In this document: positions 12,556-20,087 of the stretch, in pieces
Position numbering within the stretch: position 1 is the first letter of the stretch
How the letters are laid out: every line of letters begins with the position of its first letter
Assembly (NCBI RefSeq): GCF_015351405.1
Contig: NZ_JADKMY010000001.1
Location: 620,001 to 684,000 of the forward strand
From: Corynebacterium suicordis DSM 45110
GTDB taxonomy: Bacteria > Actinomycetota > Actinomycetes > Mycobacteriales > Mycobacteriaceae
Direction: 5' to 3'
DNA length: 64,000 nt
Notes under the pieces: model-generated
Database searches by the model: none
Told to the model about the DNA's origin: nothing
What the model saw: only the letters and a program-made list of their open reading frames with translations
Made by a program: the position numbers and the translations under genes

Positions 12556-12600
12556 AAGAGCGGGCCAGCACCTTCAATGAAGTGGTGCTGACCCGCTCTT
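12556..12600. terminator. Bidirectional hairpin terminator between rshA and bL37
   Basis: Arms AAGAGCGGGCCAGCACC (12556-12572) and GGTGCTGACCCGCTCTT (12584-12600) form a 17-bp stem with one mismatch and an 11-base loop. It lies between convergent genes (rshA on plus, bL37 on minus). Confidence 0.8.
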
Positions 12601-12619
12601 TGCATATCCAGAAAAGGCT

Positions 12620-12694
12620 TTAGGAGTTTGGACGACTTCCGTGGTTAGCCTTCTTCTTGCGACGATCCTTACGCTTGCGGCCGCGCTTGCTCAT
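12620..12694 (-). CDS. 50S ribosomal protein bL37 (24 residues)
   Basis: A very short gene encoding MSKRGRKRKDRRKKKANHGS then RPNS. It has an AAGGAG Shine-Dalgarno 7 bases before the ATG (12694) and a TAA stop. The sequence is almost entirely basic and matches the actinobacterial small ribosomal protein bL37 described in mycobacterial ribosome structures. It is the expected neighbour of whiB1 and rshA. The gene is easily missed because of its size. It is downstream of whiB1 on the same strand, with a hairpin between them. Confidence 0.9.
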   Translation of the reverse strand: MSKRGRKRKDRRKKKANHGSRPNS

Positions 12695-12733
12695 GTTGTG
12701 CTCCTTTACGACACTTAGCGGGGACAAATTAAT

Positions 12734-12766
12734 CAACCGCCCTATCGTATCGAACGAGGGCGGTTG
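12734..12766 (-). terminator. Hairpin between whiB1 and bL37
   Basis: Perfect 10-bp inverted repeat CAACCGCCCT (12734-12743) / AGGGCGGTTG (12757-12766) with a 13-base loop, in the minus direction followed by ATTAATTTGT. It is likely a terminator or processing hairpin after whiB1; the T-run is poor. Confidence 0.55.
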
Positions 12767-12793
12767 TCAACAAAATGCTGCGGTTTTCCGGCT

Positions 12794-13060
12794 TTAGACG
12801 GTAGCGCGGGTGCGCTGACGGGTGCGGCCGCGGTTGGTGCGACGCTTCAGTGCGCGACGCTCATCCTCGGACATTCCGCCCCATACGCCGGCATCCTGGC
12901 CGGAGCTGATTGCCCAGGCGAGGCACTCGGAGGTCACTGGGCAGCGGTTGCAGACAAGCTTTGCCTTGGCGATCTGGGCGAGGGCTGGTCCGGAGTTGCC
13001 TACTGGGAAGAACAGCTCGGGGTCTTCGTCGCGGCAAATGGCATTGTGGCGCCAATCCAT
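12794..13060 (-). CDS. whiB1: WhiB-family iron-sulfur regulator WhiB1 (WhcE-type)
   Basis: 88 residues. The four cluster ligands are Cys9, Cys37, Cys40 and Cys46 in the C-x27-C-x2-C-x5-C pattern, followed by the GVWGG turn and a basic C-terminus (RRALKRRTNRGRTRQRTR) that contacts DNA. Length and position next to sigH-rshA match M. tuberculosis WhiB1 and C. glutamicum WhcE. WhiB1 carries an NO-sensitive [4Fe-4S] cluster and binds the primary sigma factor. The 450 bases upstream hold a GlxR/CRP-type site, consistent with the known cAMP-receptor control of whiB1 in M. tuberculosis. Confidence 0.95.
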   Translation of the reverse strand: MDWRHNAICRDEDPELFFPVGNSGPALAQIAKAKLVCNRCPVTSECLAWAISSGQDAGVWGGMSEDERRALKRRTNRGRTRQRTRATV

Positions 13061-13514
13061 TATGGTGTTCCTTTCGTCAGTGGAGAATTTCCATGCGTTT
13101 GATGGTGCATTCGTGCAGTTTGTGCACTTAAAACTCGGTTCCTGGAAAGGCTCAGGCCACGGTAGGCGTGCGCTGAAAAAGGCTGAACGCAGTGAGTCAT
13201 TGCGGACAGGCCTCGAAGACCTTCACAGAAGGGGGTTAGTCAATGTGTGTGGCGAAGTGGCGTGCCTGATTCGCGTCTTCAAAAGAGTCGCAAACCGGCG
13301 GCGGCTTCTCGCCAAAATGAAGGGGCGGTGTTCACTTGGAATTAACCTTGCTTAACCTTGTGTACCCTTCGTGGTTACTTAAGGAATCTTTGCATGGAAT
13401 TATCAGCTTCGCTAGGTCTAAAGCGAAAAAGTGACCAAGGTCACATAAAGTTGATTTGCTTCCAACACCATCCGCCTTGTAACGCGCCCGTAACCCCCGC
13501 GAACACGTACGGGA
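13061..13514 (-). promoter_or_regulatory. whiB1 upstream region: long leader, candidate -10 and tandem AAGGTTAA words
   Basis: 450 bases without a credible gene. On the minus strand, GATAAT (13399-13404) is a plausible -10 element, which would start transcription near 13391 and give a leader of about 330 bases. Two tandem AAGGTTAA words lie at about 13341-13360. I see no recognisable riboswitch. Confidence 0.4.
13430..13445. promoter_or_regulatory. GlxR/CRP-type operator upstream of whiB1
   Basis: AGTGACCAAGGTCACA fits the GlxR/CRP consensus TGTGA-N6-TCACA with one mismatch in the first base; the inner GTGACC/GGTCAC is a perfect palindrome. Its centre is about 46 bases upstream of the inferred whiB1 transcription start, a normal activator position. 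Confidence 0.65.
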
Positions 13515-14549
13515 TTAACGAGCAGACCGAGGCTCCGGAGCTGGGGAAAGGATCTCCATGGCGTCGGGAATAAACGTCAAACCAATGTCCGTAAATTCGC
13601 CCACGTACTCGCCGTCCACCTGAAAATCCCTGGGCTCATCCACGTGTAGCTTCACGGTGCGGGCGCACGCCATGGTCTGAGTCTCCTTGCCGAAACCCTT
13701 GCGCAACCAGGGGAAAAGCAGGCCGCTGAGGGCCAACAGGGGGCGCACGCCATTGCGCCTACGCAGTGCAAATACCGAGAATCCATCCTGTTCCGTGCCG
13801 GGCTTCGCAATGCGGATGGGGAAGGGGCCAAGGTATGTCCACGGATCGGTGTGGGAAACGAAGGCCAAGGGAGCTTCCGAAGTTTCCAGCGGGCCGTCCT
13901 TACCTTCTGCCTTGACGTGAATGGGCTGCGACGCGGAGCCAGGAGATGCACCCTTCAACCACGTTTGCGCGGCCAGGAACACGTAACGCAGTGGAGAGGC
14001 GGAAAGGCCCAAGGCGCGGCGCTTTTCCATTTCATGGATCACTTCCGCATCAATACCCAGGCCAGCGTTCACGGCGATCCACCGGTGCTGATCAGGGGAA
14101 TTGCTGCTGAGATCCGCCCATGCCCCCAAGGTGACCAGTCGCCGCTCGTTCTTGGTCAATGCCTCGGCCAGCTGCCGGACGGCCACGCTGGTATCCGCGG
14201 AGAAACCCACCGCGCGGGCAAACACATTCGCGCTGCCGGTGGGGATGATTCCCAGCGCGGGGAGATTGACGGTGAGGACGTTGTGAGCAGCGCTGTCAGG
14301 GTCATCCGTGGGCTCTTCCAGCAGGCCGTTGATGACTTCGCTGACGGTGCCATCGCCGCCGATGGCCACCACCGCGTCCCAACCCTGCGTGCGGGCCTGC
14401 CGCGCCATCTCTTCGGCATGCCCGGCGTACTGCGTGAATTGGGAAAGGAGACGGATCTCCGGGACCGAGCGCAGAACCGGAATGATCGACGCCAACTTGC
14501 GTTGCGTGATGCTGGTTGAGTTCGGATTAGAGATCAGTAGGACGTCCAC
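13515..14549 (-). CDS. Diacylglycerol kinase family (DAGKc/YegS-like) lipid kinase
   Basis: About 344 residues. The start is taken as GTG at 14549 (MDVLLISNPNSTS); a TTG one codon upstream is also possible and neither has a clear SD. The DAGK catalytic domain is clear: the N-terminal NPNS motif and the nucleotide loop AIGGDGTVSEVINGLLE, followed by GIIPTGSANVFARAVG. The C-terminal half carries the second conserved region (HVDEPRDFQVDGEY). The family phosphorylates diacylglycerol or related lipids, including steps of glycolipid synthesis. It lies upstream of whiB1 on the same strand, like Rv3218 beside Rv3219. The exact lipid substrate cannot be told. Confidence 0.88.
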   Translation of the reverse strand: MDVLLISNPNSTSITQRKLASIIPVLRSVPEIRLLSQFTQYAGHAEEMARQARTQGWDAVVAIGGDGTVSEVINGLLEEPTDDPDSAAHNVLTVNLPALGIIPTGSANVFARAVGFSADTSVAVRQLAEALTKNERRLVTLGAWADLSSNSPDQHRWIAVNAGLGIDAEVIHEMEKRRALGLSASPLRYVFLAAQTWLKGASPGSASQPIHVKAEGKDGPLETSEAPLAFVSHTDPWTYLGPFPIRIAKPGTEQDGFSVFALRRRNGVRPLLALSGLLFPWLRKGFGKETQTMACARTVKLHVDEPRDFQVDGEYVGEFTDIGLTFIPDAMEILSPAPEPRSAR

Positions 14550-14585
14550 CAAGCCCAGAGTAGCAGCGGGTTAAACTAGGACACT

Positions 14586-15062
14586 ATGAATCGCCAACAG
14601 CCCAAATCTCGCACGCAATCCTCGGCTTTACCTGGGTCGCGATCTGCCGGCACCCCTGCCGAATCGATCGCCACCCCACCCGCGGTGGTGCGTTACGCCG
14701 GGGTGCTGGGCATGCTGCAGGGGTTGGCTGGATTGGCGTTCGCCGGCTTGCTGATTTTCCGTGAGGCCAATGGCTTCCACGATCCAGGTGCCGTGATTTC
14801 CGGGTACGGAACCGCGGCATGGTTCGTGGTGATTTTCGGGGCAGTGCTGGTGGCTGGTTGGTTCTTGTACAACGGCCGCAAGTGGGGGCGCGGTCCCGTG
14901 GTGATGCTGCAGCTGTGCCTGCTGCCCGTGAGCTATTACATGTTCACCTCCAGCCGCTTGGAGCTCGCACTCCCCACCGCGCTCATGGCTGCGCTGGGGT
15001 TGTTCTTGCTGTTCAACCCGGCTGCCGTGCACTGGGCTGCCACCCGCTACGAGCAGTCCTAA
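14586..15062 (+). CDS. Four-helix membrane protein (Rv3217c-like)
   Basis: 158 residues. A hydrophilic N-terminal tail of ~30 residues (Gln/Ser/Pro) precedes four predicted membrane helices at about 36-57, 77-97, 103-121 and 126-145. No catalytic motif is visible. Position next to the DAGK-whiB1 region matches the conserved membrane protein Rv3217c. Function is unknown. It is convergent with the following gene, separated by only 4 bases, and no terminator is visible. Confidence 0.75.
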   Translation: MNRQQPKSRTQSSALPGSRSAGTPAESIATPPAVVRYAGVLGMLQGLAGLAFAGLLIFREANGFHDPGAVISGYGTAAWFVVIFGAVLVAGWFLYNGRKWGRGPVVMLQLCLLPVSYYMFTSSRLELALPTALMAALGLFLLFNPAAVHWAATRYEQS

Positions 15063-15066
15063 CCCC

Positions 15067-16341
15067 TTAAGCTGCCGCCAGCCCCACCAATTCCGTGCCA
15101 CGCTGTTCCACGATGTGGCCATTGCTCACCCCAACCGTGACCGGCCCCGCGTAGCCGCCACGATCCACCGTGATCACGCGCTCGGTCTGCCCGTTCCTGG
15201 GATTCACCACCGCGATTCCCTCCTTGACCGGCACCAACAGCGCATTGCCGTACATCGCCCCCACGCCCATCGCGCCCTCCACGCGCACGTGTTTAGCCAG
15301 ATCCTTCGAGTTAAAAATGGTGAGCCGCTGGCCATCGAACCACGTTTGCAGTTCATCGCTGACGTACGTGCGGGGTTGGTGTATTTGTTTTTCGACGCCA
15401 ACCGTCGCCGTTTCCGGGAATCCCTTTATCTCTGGGACGTCGTATGTGTGGAACTCCCCGGAGGCGTTGAGAATCTGCATCCGCGAGGGTTTACCTGCCG
15501 TGGGCGGGATATACACGGCGGCCTGTTCAGTGCCCACGGCCACGATTTCCGCGCCTGCGGGCACGTTGAACTCATGCCGGCTCTCCGGGATTGTGGAATT
15601 CTCCGGGGTTGCCTTGAGCAGGCGGACCAACTTCTTACTGGGATCTGGACAGGTTTGGGCGGTGGCCAGGAGTTCGTTGTGGACCAGTGCAGAAGTAAAT
15701 GAGCACTCCAGATGCTCCTGCTGATCCGGCTTGTGCGGTGCCTCTTGGGCGCCCACCTCAACTGTGCGGACCAGGTCGCTGCGCCAGATTTCCACCCGCT
15801 CCGGGGAAATGGTTCCGGCGCGATTATCCCCGGTGAACCCCACTACCTGCTCTGAGGCGAGGGCATCGCGCGTGTAGGCGTATTGCCCGTTGGTGATGTC
15901 AAAAGAAATGACCTCTCCGCAGCCTTTGGGCCCGCGGAAGGTGACCGCCACGGACTTCCATTTATTCGGCTGGGAGACAGCGCAGATTTCCCGCTGCTGA
16001 TCGTAATGCCACACTTCTTCACCCGTTTCGGCATTGAGCATGCTGATCCGGGTGTCCTGGACCTGCACCGTTCCGCCTTCCACGGCAATGAGTTGGGTGG
16101 AATCGGTGGGTGCTGTCCACGACTGCGCGAAGGAACCGGGGAGATCCGTGGCCTCTAGGTTGGAGAAATCCGCAGCGGGCTTGCTCTGGCTCAGGGGATC
16201 CGCTGCCACCTGGTGATCCACCACGCTTTGCTGGGAAGTCAGCCATACGCCGGCGGTGAGAGCCAGTGCCGCTACGCTCAAACCAGCGGTGACGAGGATA
16301 TCTGTGCGCGAGCGCTGCTCGGGAGGGGGAAAACGCTTCAT
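15067..16341 (-). CDS. Membrane-anchored beta-propeller-like protein (Rv3212-type)
   Basis: 424 residues. A basic N-terminus (KRFPPPEQRSR) is followed by one membrane helix at about 14-33, then a large extracytoplasmic domain. The repeated pattern (MLNAETGEEVWHYDQQ; FDITNGQYAYTRD; VNPRNGQTERVITVDRGGY) resembles PQQ/WD-like propeller blades. It overlaps the upstream helicase gene by 4 bases and is co-transcribed with it, the same pairing as rhlE-Rv3212 in mycobacteria. It is probably a secreted-face scaffold; ligand unknown. Confidence 0.72.
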   Translation of the reverse strand: MKRFPPPEQRSRTDILVTAGLSVAALALTAGVWLTSQQSVVDHQVAADPLSQSKPAADFSNLEATDLPGSFAQSWTAPTDSTQLIAVEGGTVQVQDTRISMLNAETGEEVWHYDQQREICAVSQPNKWKSVAVTFRGPKGCGEVISFDITNGQYAYTRDALASEQVVGFTGDNRAGTISPERVEIWRSDLVRTVEVGAQEAPHKPDQQEHLECSFTSALVHNELLATAQTCPDPSKKLVRLLKATPENSTIPESRHEFNVPAGAEIVAVGTEQAAVYIPPTAGKPSRMQILNASGEFHTYDVPEIKGFPETATVGVEKQIHQPRTYVSDELQTWFDGQRLTIFNSKDLAKHVRVEGAMGVGAMYGNALLVPVKEGIAVVNPRNGQTERVITVDRGGYAGPVTVGVSNGHIVEQRGTELVGLAAA

Positions 16342-17687
16342 GAAGTGCGGGCTTTCCCCGTCCGATTCTGTGAAGACCTGCTCGGGGCCGCGCGATTCAC
16401 CTGAATCCGGTTGGACTGAACGCGGCGGGGCGTGCCCACGCGATCTTCCACATCAGCGGGAAGCTGGAAAGTTTCCAAGAACTCGGGGGAGGAGCTAAAC
16501 CATTGCGGGGGATCGGGTAGACCCAGCCCCAGCGCTTCATCGATGACTTTCCAACGCAGCACTTCGTCCCAGCCCAGCAGGGTCACGGCGGTGCCGCTGT
16601 GCCCGGCCCGGCCCGTGCGGCCAATGCGGTGCACATAGGTGCGCTCATCATCGGGAACCTGGTAGTTGATCACATGGGTGACGTCATCAATGTCAATGCC
16701 GCGCGCGGCCACGTCGGTAGCCACGATGACGTCCACTGTTCCGGTGCGGAAGGCGTCCAATGCTGTCTCGCGATCCGGCTGCTTCATATCGCCGTGCACC
16801 GCGCCCACGCGGAACCCCAGTGATGCCAAATCCTCGGCCACCGTGGCGGTCATCCGCTTGGTGCGGGCAAAGACGATGGTGCGGCCCCGCCCCGGGGTCT
16901 GCAGGATCCGCGCCAGCGCAGACATGCGATCCATCTTGTGCGATTGGAACACCAGCTGCTTGGTGGTGGCATGCGTGGCATCCGCGGAGGCGTTATCTGC
17001 CTGCACCATGACCGGGCTGTTCATGAACTCGCGGGTCAGCGCGGTGATAGGACCCGGCAGGGTGGCGGAAAAGAGCATGGTCTGCCGCCGCGGGGAGGTC
17101 TGCGAAAGAATCTTCTTCACGTCCTCCAGGAACCCCTGATCCAGCATCTCATCGGCCTCATCGAGCACCGCGATCTCCACACCGGATAGGTCCAGCAGGC
17201 CCTGGCGGTTCAGATCCAGCAAACGACCCGGGGTGCCGATCACCAGATCCGCTCCGCGCTTCAGCGCATCGGTTTGGGCCTCAAAGGGAACGCCGCCATA
17301 AATGGCCAGCAGCTCCAGCTTGCGCCCGTCAATCTCCAGGTACTGCGCAGCGATCCGCAGATCCTCCGTGACCTGCAGGCACAACTCGCGGGTCGGCACT
17401 ACCACCAGGGCTCGGACTGACCCGTCCGGAGGGGTGATGGCGGCGTCGTCAAAAACCCGATCCAACAAGGGGATCCCGAAGCCATAGGTCTTACCCATGC
17501 CCGTGCGGGCCTGACCAATGAAATCCGAACCCTTGAGGGCGATGGGCAGGGTGTATTCCTGCACGGCAAAAGCGTGCGTAATTCCGCGTTGGGCGAGCGC
17601 ATCCACGATTTCAGCGGCGACACCTAAATCAGTAAAATTCTTGCCGGAATGTTCCGGCTGTGCCAGCTGCGCCACTGTGGTGTTCAC
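16338..17687 (-). CDS. DEAD-box RNA helicase (RhlE-type, Rv3211-like)
   Basis: 449 residues with all DEAD-box motifs: F and Q motif (FTDLGVAAEIVDALAQRG), motif I ARTGMGKT, Ia PTRELCLQV, Ib GTPGR, II DEADEM, III SAT, V TDVAARGID and VI HRIGRTGRAG. The C-terminal ~50 residues are basic (VNRAAPSRSSQNRTGKARTS), as in RNA-binding tails. It is expected to unwind structured RNA in ribosome assembly or mRNA decay. It is the first gene of a two-gene operon with the propeller-like protein and diverges from the DUF3107 gene. Confidence 0.94.
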   Translation of the reverse strand: MNTTVAQLAQPEHSGKNFTDLGVAAEIVDALAQRGITHAFAVQEYTLPIALKGSDFIGQARTGMGKTYGFGIPLLDRVFDDAAITPPDGSVRALVVVPTRELCLQVTEDLRIAAQYLEIDGRKLELLAIYGGVPFEAQTDALKRGADLVIGTPGRLLDLNRQGLLDLSGVEIAVLDEADEMLDQGFLEDVKKILSQTSPRRQTMLFSATLPGPITALTREFMNSPVMVQADNASADATHATTKQLVFQSHKMDRMSALARILQTPGRGRTIVFARTKRMTATVAEDLASLGFRVGAVHGDMKQPDRETALDAFRTGTVDVIVATDVAARGIDIDDVTHVINYQVPDDERTYVHRIGRTGRAGHSGTAVTLLGWDEVLRWKVIDEALGLGLPDPPQWFSSSPEFLETFQLPADVEDRVGTPRRVQSNRIQVNRAAPSRSSQNRTGKARTS

Positions 17688-17773
17688 GCCCTCTCCCGTG
17701 CTCTGTCAATCCGTGCGGTTATGATGGTCACACTACTGCACGTCGCGAAGAATAGTTAGGACGCTACAAAGCA

Positions 17774-18001
17774 ATGCAGATCAAGATCGGATTCACCCAA
17801 AACTCCCGCGAGCTGCAGATCATCAGCAGCCAAGATCAAGAAGATGTGATGAAGGACGTCCGCGCATTCCTGGGAAGCACGAATGCTACCGAGGTGCTGG
17901 AGCTGGAAAGCGCGAAGGGCGATCGCCACCTGGTTCTGCGCGAGCACGTGGCCTATGTTGAGGTCGGAAATTCCTCCAAGGGCACTGTCGGATTCCTCTG
18001 A
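17774..18001 (+). CDS. DUF3107 family protein (Rv3208A/TB9.4-like)
   Basis: 75 residues; MQIKIGFTQNSRELQI at the N-terminus, a central DVMKDVRAFLGS segment, and HVAYVEVGNSSKGTVGFL at the end match the small conserved actinobacterial DUF3107 family. The end reads YVEVG where the family binds no known ligand. Its role is unknown; the M. tuberculosis homologue TB9.4 is an antigen. It lies 26 bases before the DUF3152 gene on the same strand and may be in one unit with it. Confidence 0.85.
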   Translation: MQIKIGFTQNSRELQIISSQDQEDVMKDVRAFLGSTNATEVLELESAKGDRHLVLREHVAYVEVGNSSKGTVGFL

Positions 18002-18027
18002 TCCCCGCCGCTGAAAAATAGGTACCT

Positions 18028-19155
18028 ATGAATGATCCTTTGAGGGACCCCTCGCGCCCCGCGCGCCGGGAGAGGCTGGATATTCCGCCTCCCCGGCAGG
18101 CCTCTGGCATGCGCGGAAACGGCGGGAGTCACCGCTCCGGTAGTCATCGGAGTGGGAGCCGGAGCGGGAATCGGCGGGATGGGCGTGAGAGTTGGCGGGA
18201 CGGAAGTGTCCAAAGCGGACGCTACCGCGCTGGCAATGACAACCCGGCGCTCCAACGGTGGAAAATCGCGGTGGCAGCAATCTTCTTGCTGGTCACGACG
18301 CTGGTTTTGCTAAGCGTGTTCACGTCCAAGTCCGATTCTGCGGATCCCTCAAATAATGCTGCGAATAATACCGCGGAGTCCTCTGACTCCAGCGGCGGCG
18401 AGGATCGGGGAGATGGCCCGATCCCCGATGGTCAGGGCGGGGAGAATCTTGGCACCGGCGAGCTGCCTCCGGGCGGGGCGTTCGCCGAACGTGGTTCCGG
18501 CAACTACACCACCGTGGGCTCTCCGGGCGCGAAGGCCGGCGAGGGTGCCAAGAGCAAGTACACGTACGTGGTGGAGATTGAAGACACCATCGACCCAGCA
18601 GGAATGGGCGGCGCGGATGCATTTGCCGCGATGGTCGATGCCACGCTGACGAACCCGAAGTCGTGGACCGCGGATAAGGCGATCTCCTTTGAGCATGTGA
18701 AGGAATCCGATCTGCCTGCGGGCACCGAACCCGACCTGCGCATTCAGCTGAGCAGCACGGAAACCACCCATGACGTGTGTGGATTCACCTACCGCCTGGA
18801 AACCAGCTGCTTCATGCCCATCGGCAACCGCGTGGTGCTCAACGACTCCCGTTGGGTGCGCGGAGCGCAGCCTTTCAACGGTGATCTGGGTGGTTACCGC
18901 CAGTACGTCATCAACCATGAGGTGGGCCATGGCATTGGCTATGCCGCGCACCAGGCGTGCCATGAAAACGGTGCTCTGGCTCCAGTGATGATGCAGCAGA
19001 CGCTCAGCGTGATTAACCGCGAGCTGCATGAGATCAACCCGAACGAGAACTATGGCCGGGAAGATGCCACGTGCCTGCCTAACCCTTGGCCTTATCCCAA
19101 CGGCCGGACCAATCAGGGTTCGGAAACCGAGAATGGAACCCGGGAAGAATCATGA
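18028..19155 (+). CDS. DUF3152 membrane-anchored protein with metzincin-type zinc motif
   Basis: 375 residues. The Arg/Ser/Gly-rich cytoplasmic N-terminus (1-75) is followed by one membrane helix (about 77-96), an acidic/Gly-rich linker (97-170), and a C-terminal domain (about 175-360). The domain holds HEVGHGIGYAAH at residues 297-308, the full HExxHxxGxxH zinc motif, with a Met at 321-322 (VMMQQT) that could be the metzincin Met-turn. Cysteines at the motif (C311) and in VCGFTY/TSCFMPIG may form disulfides outside the membrane. DUF3152 is formally of unknown function; a protease role is inference from the motif. It overlaps the next gene by 4 bases. Confidence 0.82.
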   Translation: MNDPLRDPSRPARRERLDIPPPRQASGMRGNGGSHRSGSHRSGSRSGNRRDGRESWRDGSVQSGRYRAGNDNPALQRWKIAVAAIFLLVTTLVLLSVFTSKSDSADPSNNAANNTAESSDSSGGEDRGDGPIPDGQGGENLGTGELPPGGAFAERGSGNYTTVGSPGAKAGEGAKSKYTYVVEIEDTIDPAGMGGADAFAAMVDATLTNPKSWTADKAISFEHVKESDLPAGTEPDLRIQLSSTETTHDVCGFTYRLETSCFMPIGNRVVLNDSRWVRGAQPFNGDLGGYRQYVINHEVGHGIGYAAHQACHENGALAPVMMQQTLSVINRELHEINPNENYGREDATCLPNPWPYPNGRTNQGSETENGTREES

Positions 19156-20024
19156 GCACCCAGCCCCCGTCTCACATCCTGACTAGCTTCCAGGTGCCAG
19201 CAGCCAAACCCGTGCAGTTGGACGCCGTGTGGAGCGAGGGTTGGCGGTGTGACCGGGCGGTGATCAGCCGCTCCGATGAGCCCGCGCGAGCAGCGTGGAT
19301 TGCCCGGACTACCGCGAAGATCCGTCCAGCTGGGGTGAGCGTGTCCCGGCCGATCGTTTCCTCTGACGGCCGGTTCAGCGTGTCCGGTTGGCGCGCCCGC
19401 ACTTTCTTGAGCGGCCATAGGGCGCCACGTTTTGATGAAATGGCCACCGCTGCGCTGCGCATCGGGGAGGCCTTGCGGGGTGAGGCTCGGCCCGCAGTGT
19501 TGGACTCTCCGCCACTGAGCGGGCAGTGGGATGAGAACGAGATTTTCGCCGCCGCTGAGGAAGCTGCTTTCGCCGAAGACCCCACCGTGTGGCTGACCAC
19601 CGTGCTGGATGCGGATTCCGTGCCACGCGCCGATGTGGCCCAGGCGCTGGCCAAGGCCGCTGAGCTCACGGAACTGCGCGGGGAGATTTCCGAGCCTTCC
19701 CAGCTGGTGCACGCCGATGTGCTCGGTTGCGTGATTTTCGATGGCACCGCAGACCCGATCCTCACCGACCTGGTGCCTGCGTGGCGGCCCGCCGGGTGGC
19801 CGGTTGCCCTGTTGATTGTCGACGCCATGGCCTGGGCCAACGGGCCAGATGCTCTGATTGAACGGTGGAGTCACCTTCCGGATTTCCGAGAGCTCGTGGT
19901 GCGGGCCGCGCTGTACCGAGTGGTGTTGCACGTGTTGCTTCCGAACTCCCGGCCCGAGGCGTGGCGAGGTCTGGCGCGCGTGGCTGATGTGGTTGCCGCG
20001 AGCCAGCGCGCCCGGCAGGCCTGA
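19152..20024 (+). CDS. TIGR02569 family protein (Rv3205c-like)
   Basis: 290 residues from an ATG that overlaps the DUF3152 stop (ATGA). The N-terminus (PSHILTSFQVPAAKPVQLDAVWSEGWRCDRAVISR) and the later HADVLGCVIFDGTADPILTDL segment fit the actinobacterial TIGR02569 family, which sits next to adnAB in mycobacteria. The fold looks like an aminoglycoside-phosphotransferase-type kinase (HADV... DG...D pattern), but catalytic function is not established. No signal peptide. The short gap (63 bases) before adnA and same strand suggest a shared transcript with the repair genes. Confidence 0.75.
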   Translation: MSTQPPSHILTSFQVPAAKPVQLDAVWSEGWRCDRAVISRSDEPARAAWIARTTAKIRPAGVSVSRPIVSSDGRFSVSGWRARTFLSGHRAPRFDEMATAALRIGEALRGEARPAVLDSPPLSGQWDENEIFAAAEEAAFAEDPTVWLTTVLDADSVPRADVAQALAKAAELTELRGEISEPSQLVHADVLGCVIFDGTADPILTDLVPAWRPAGWPVALLIVDAMAWANGPDALIERWSHLPDFRELVVRAALYRVVLHVLLPNSRPEAWRGLARVADVVAASQRARQA

Positions 20025-20087
20025 GACCACCCTGGGTTTGGAAGTTGGTTGCGCACTTTTGTCTTGGGGGAATGAGACACTAGATGC

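Noticed and set aside
12822-13355. Plus-strand frame opposite whiB1
   Set aside because: WhiB1 on the minus strand is unambiguous; the other frame lacks any motif.
13358-13573. Small plus-strand open frame in the whiB1 upstream region
   Set aside because: It covers the GlxR-type site and the DAGK end, has no SD and no recognisable product.
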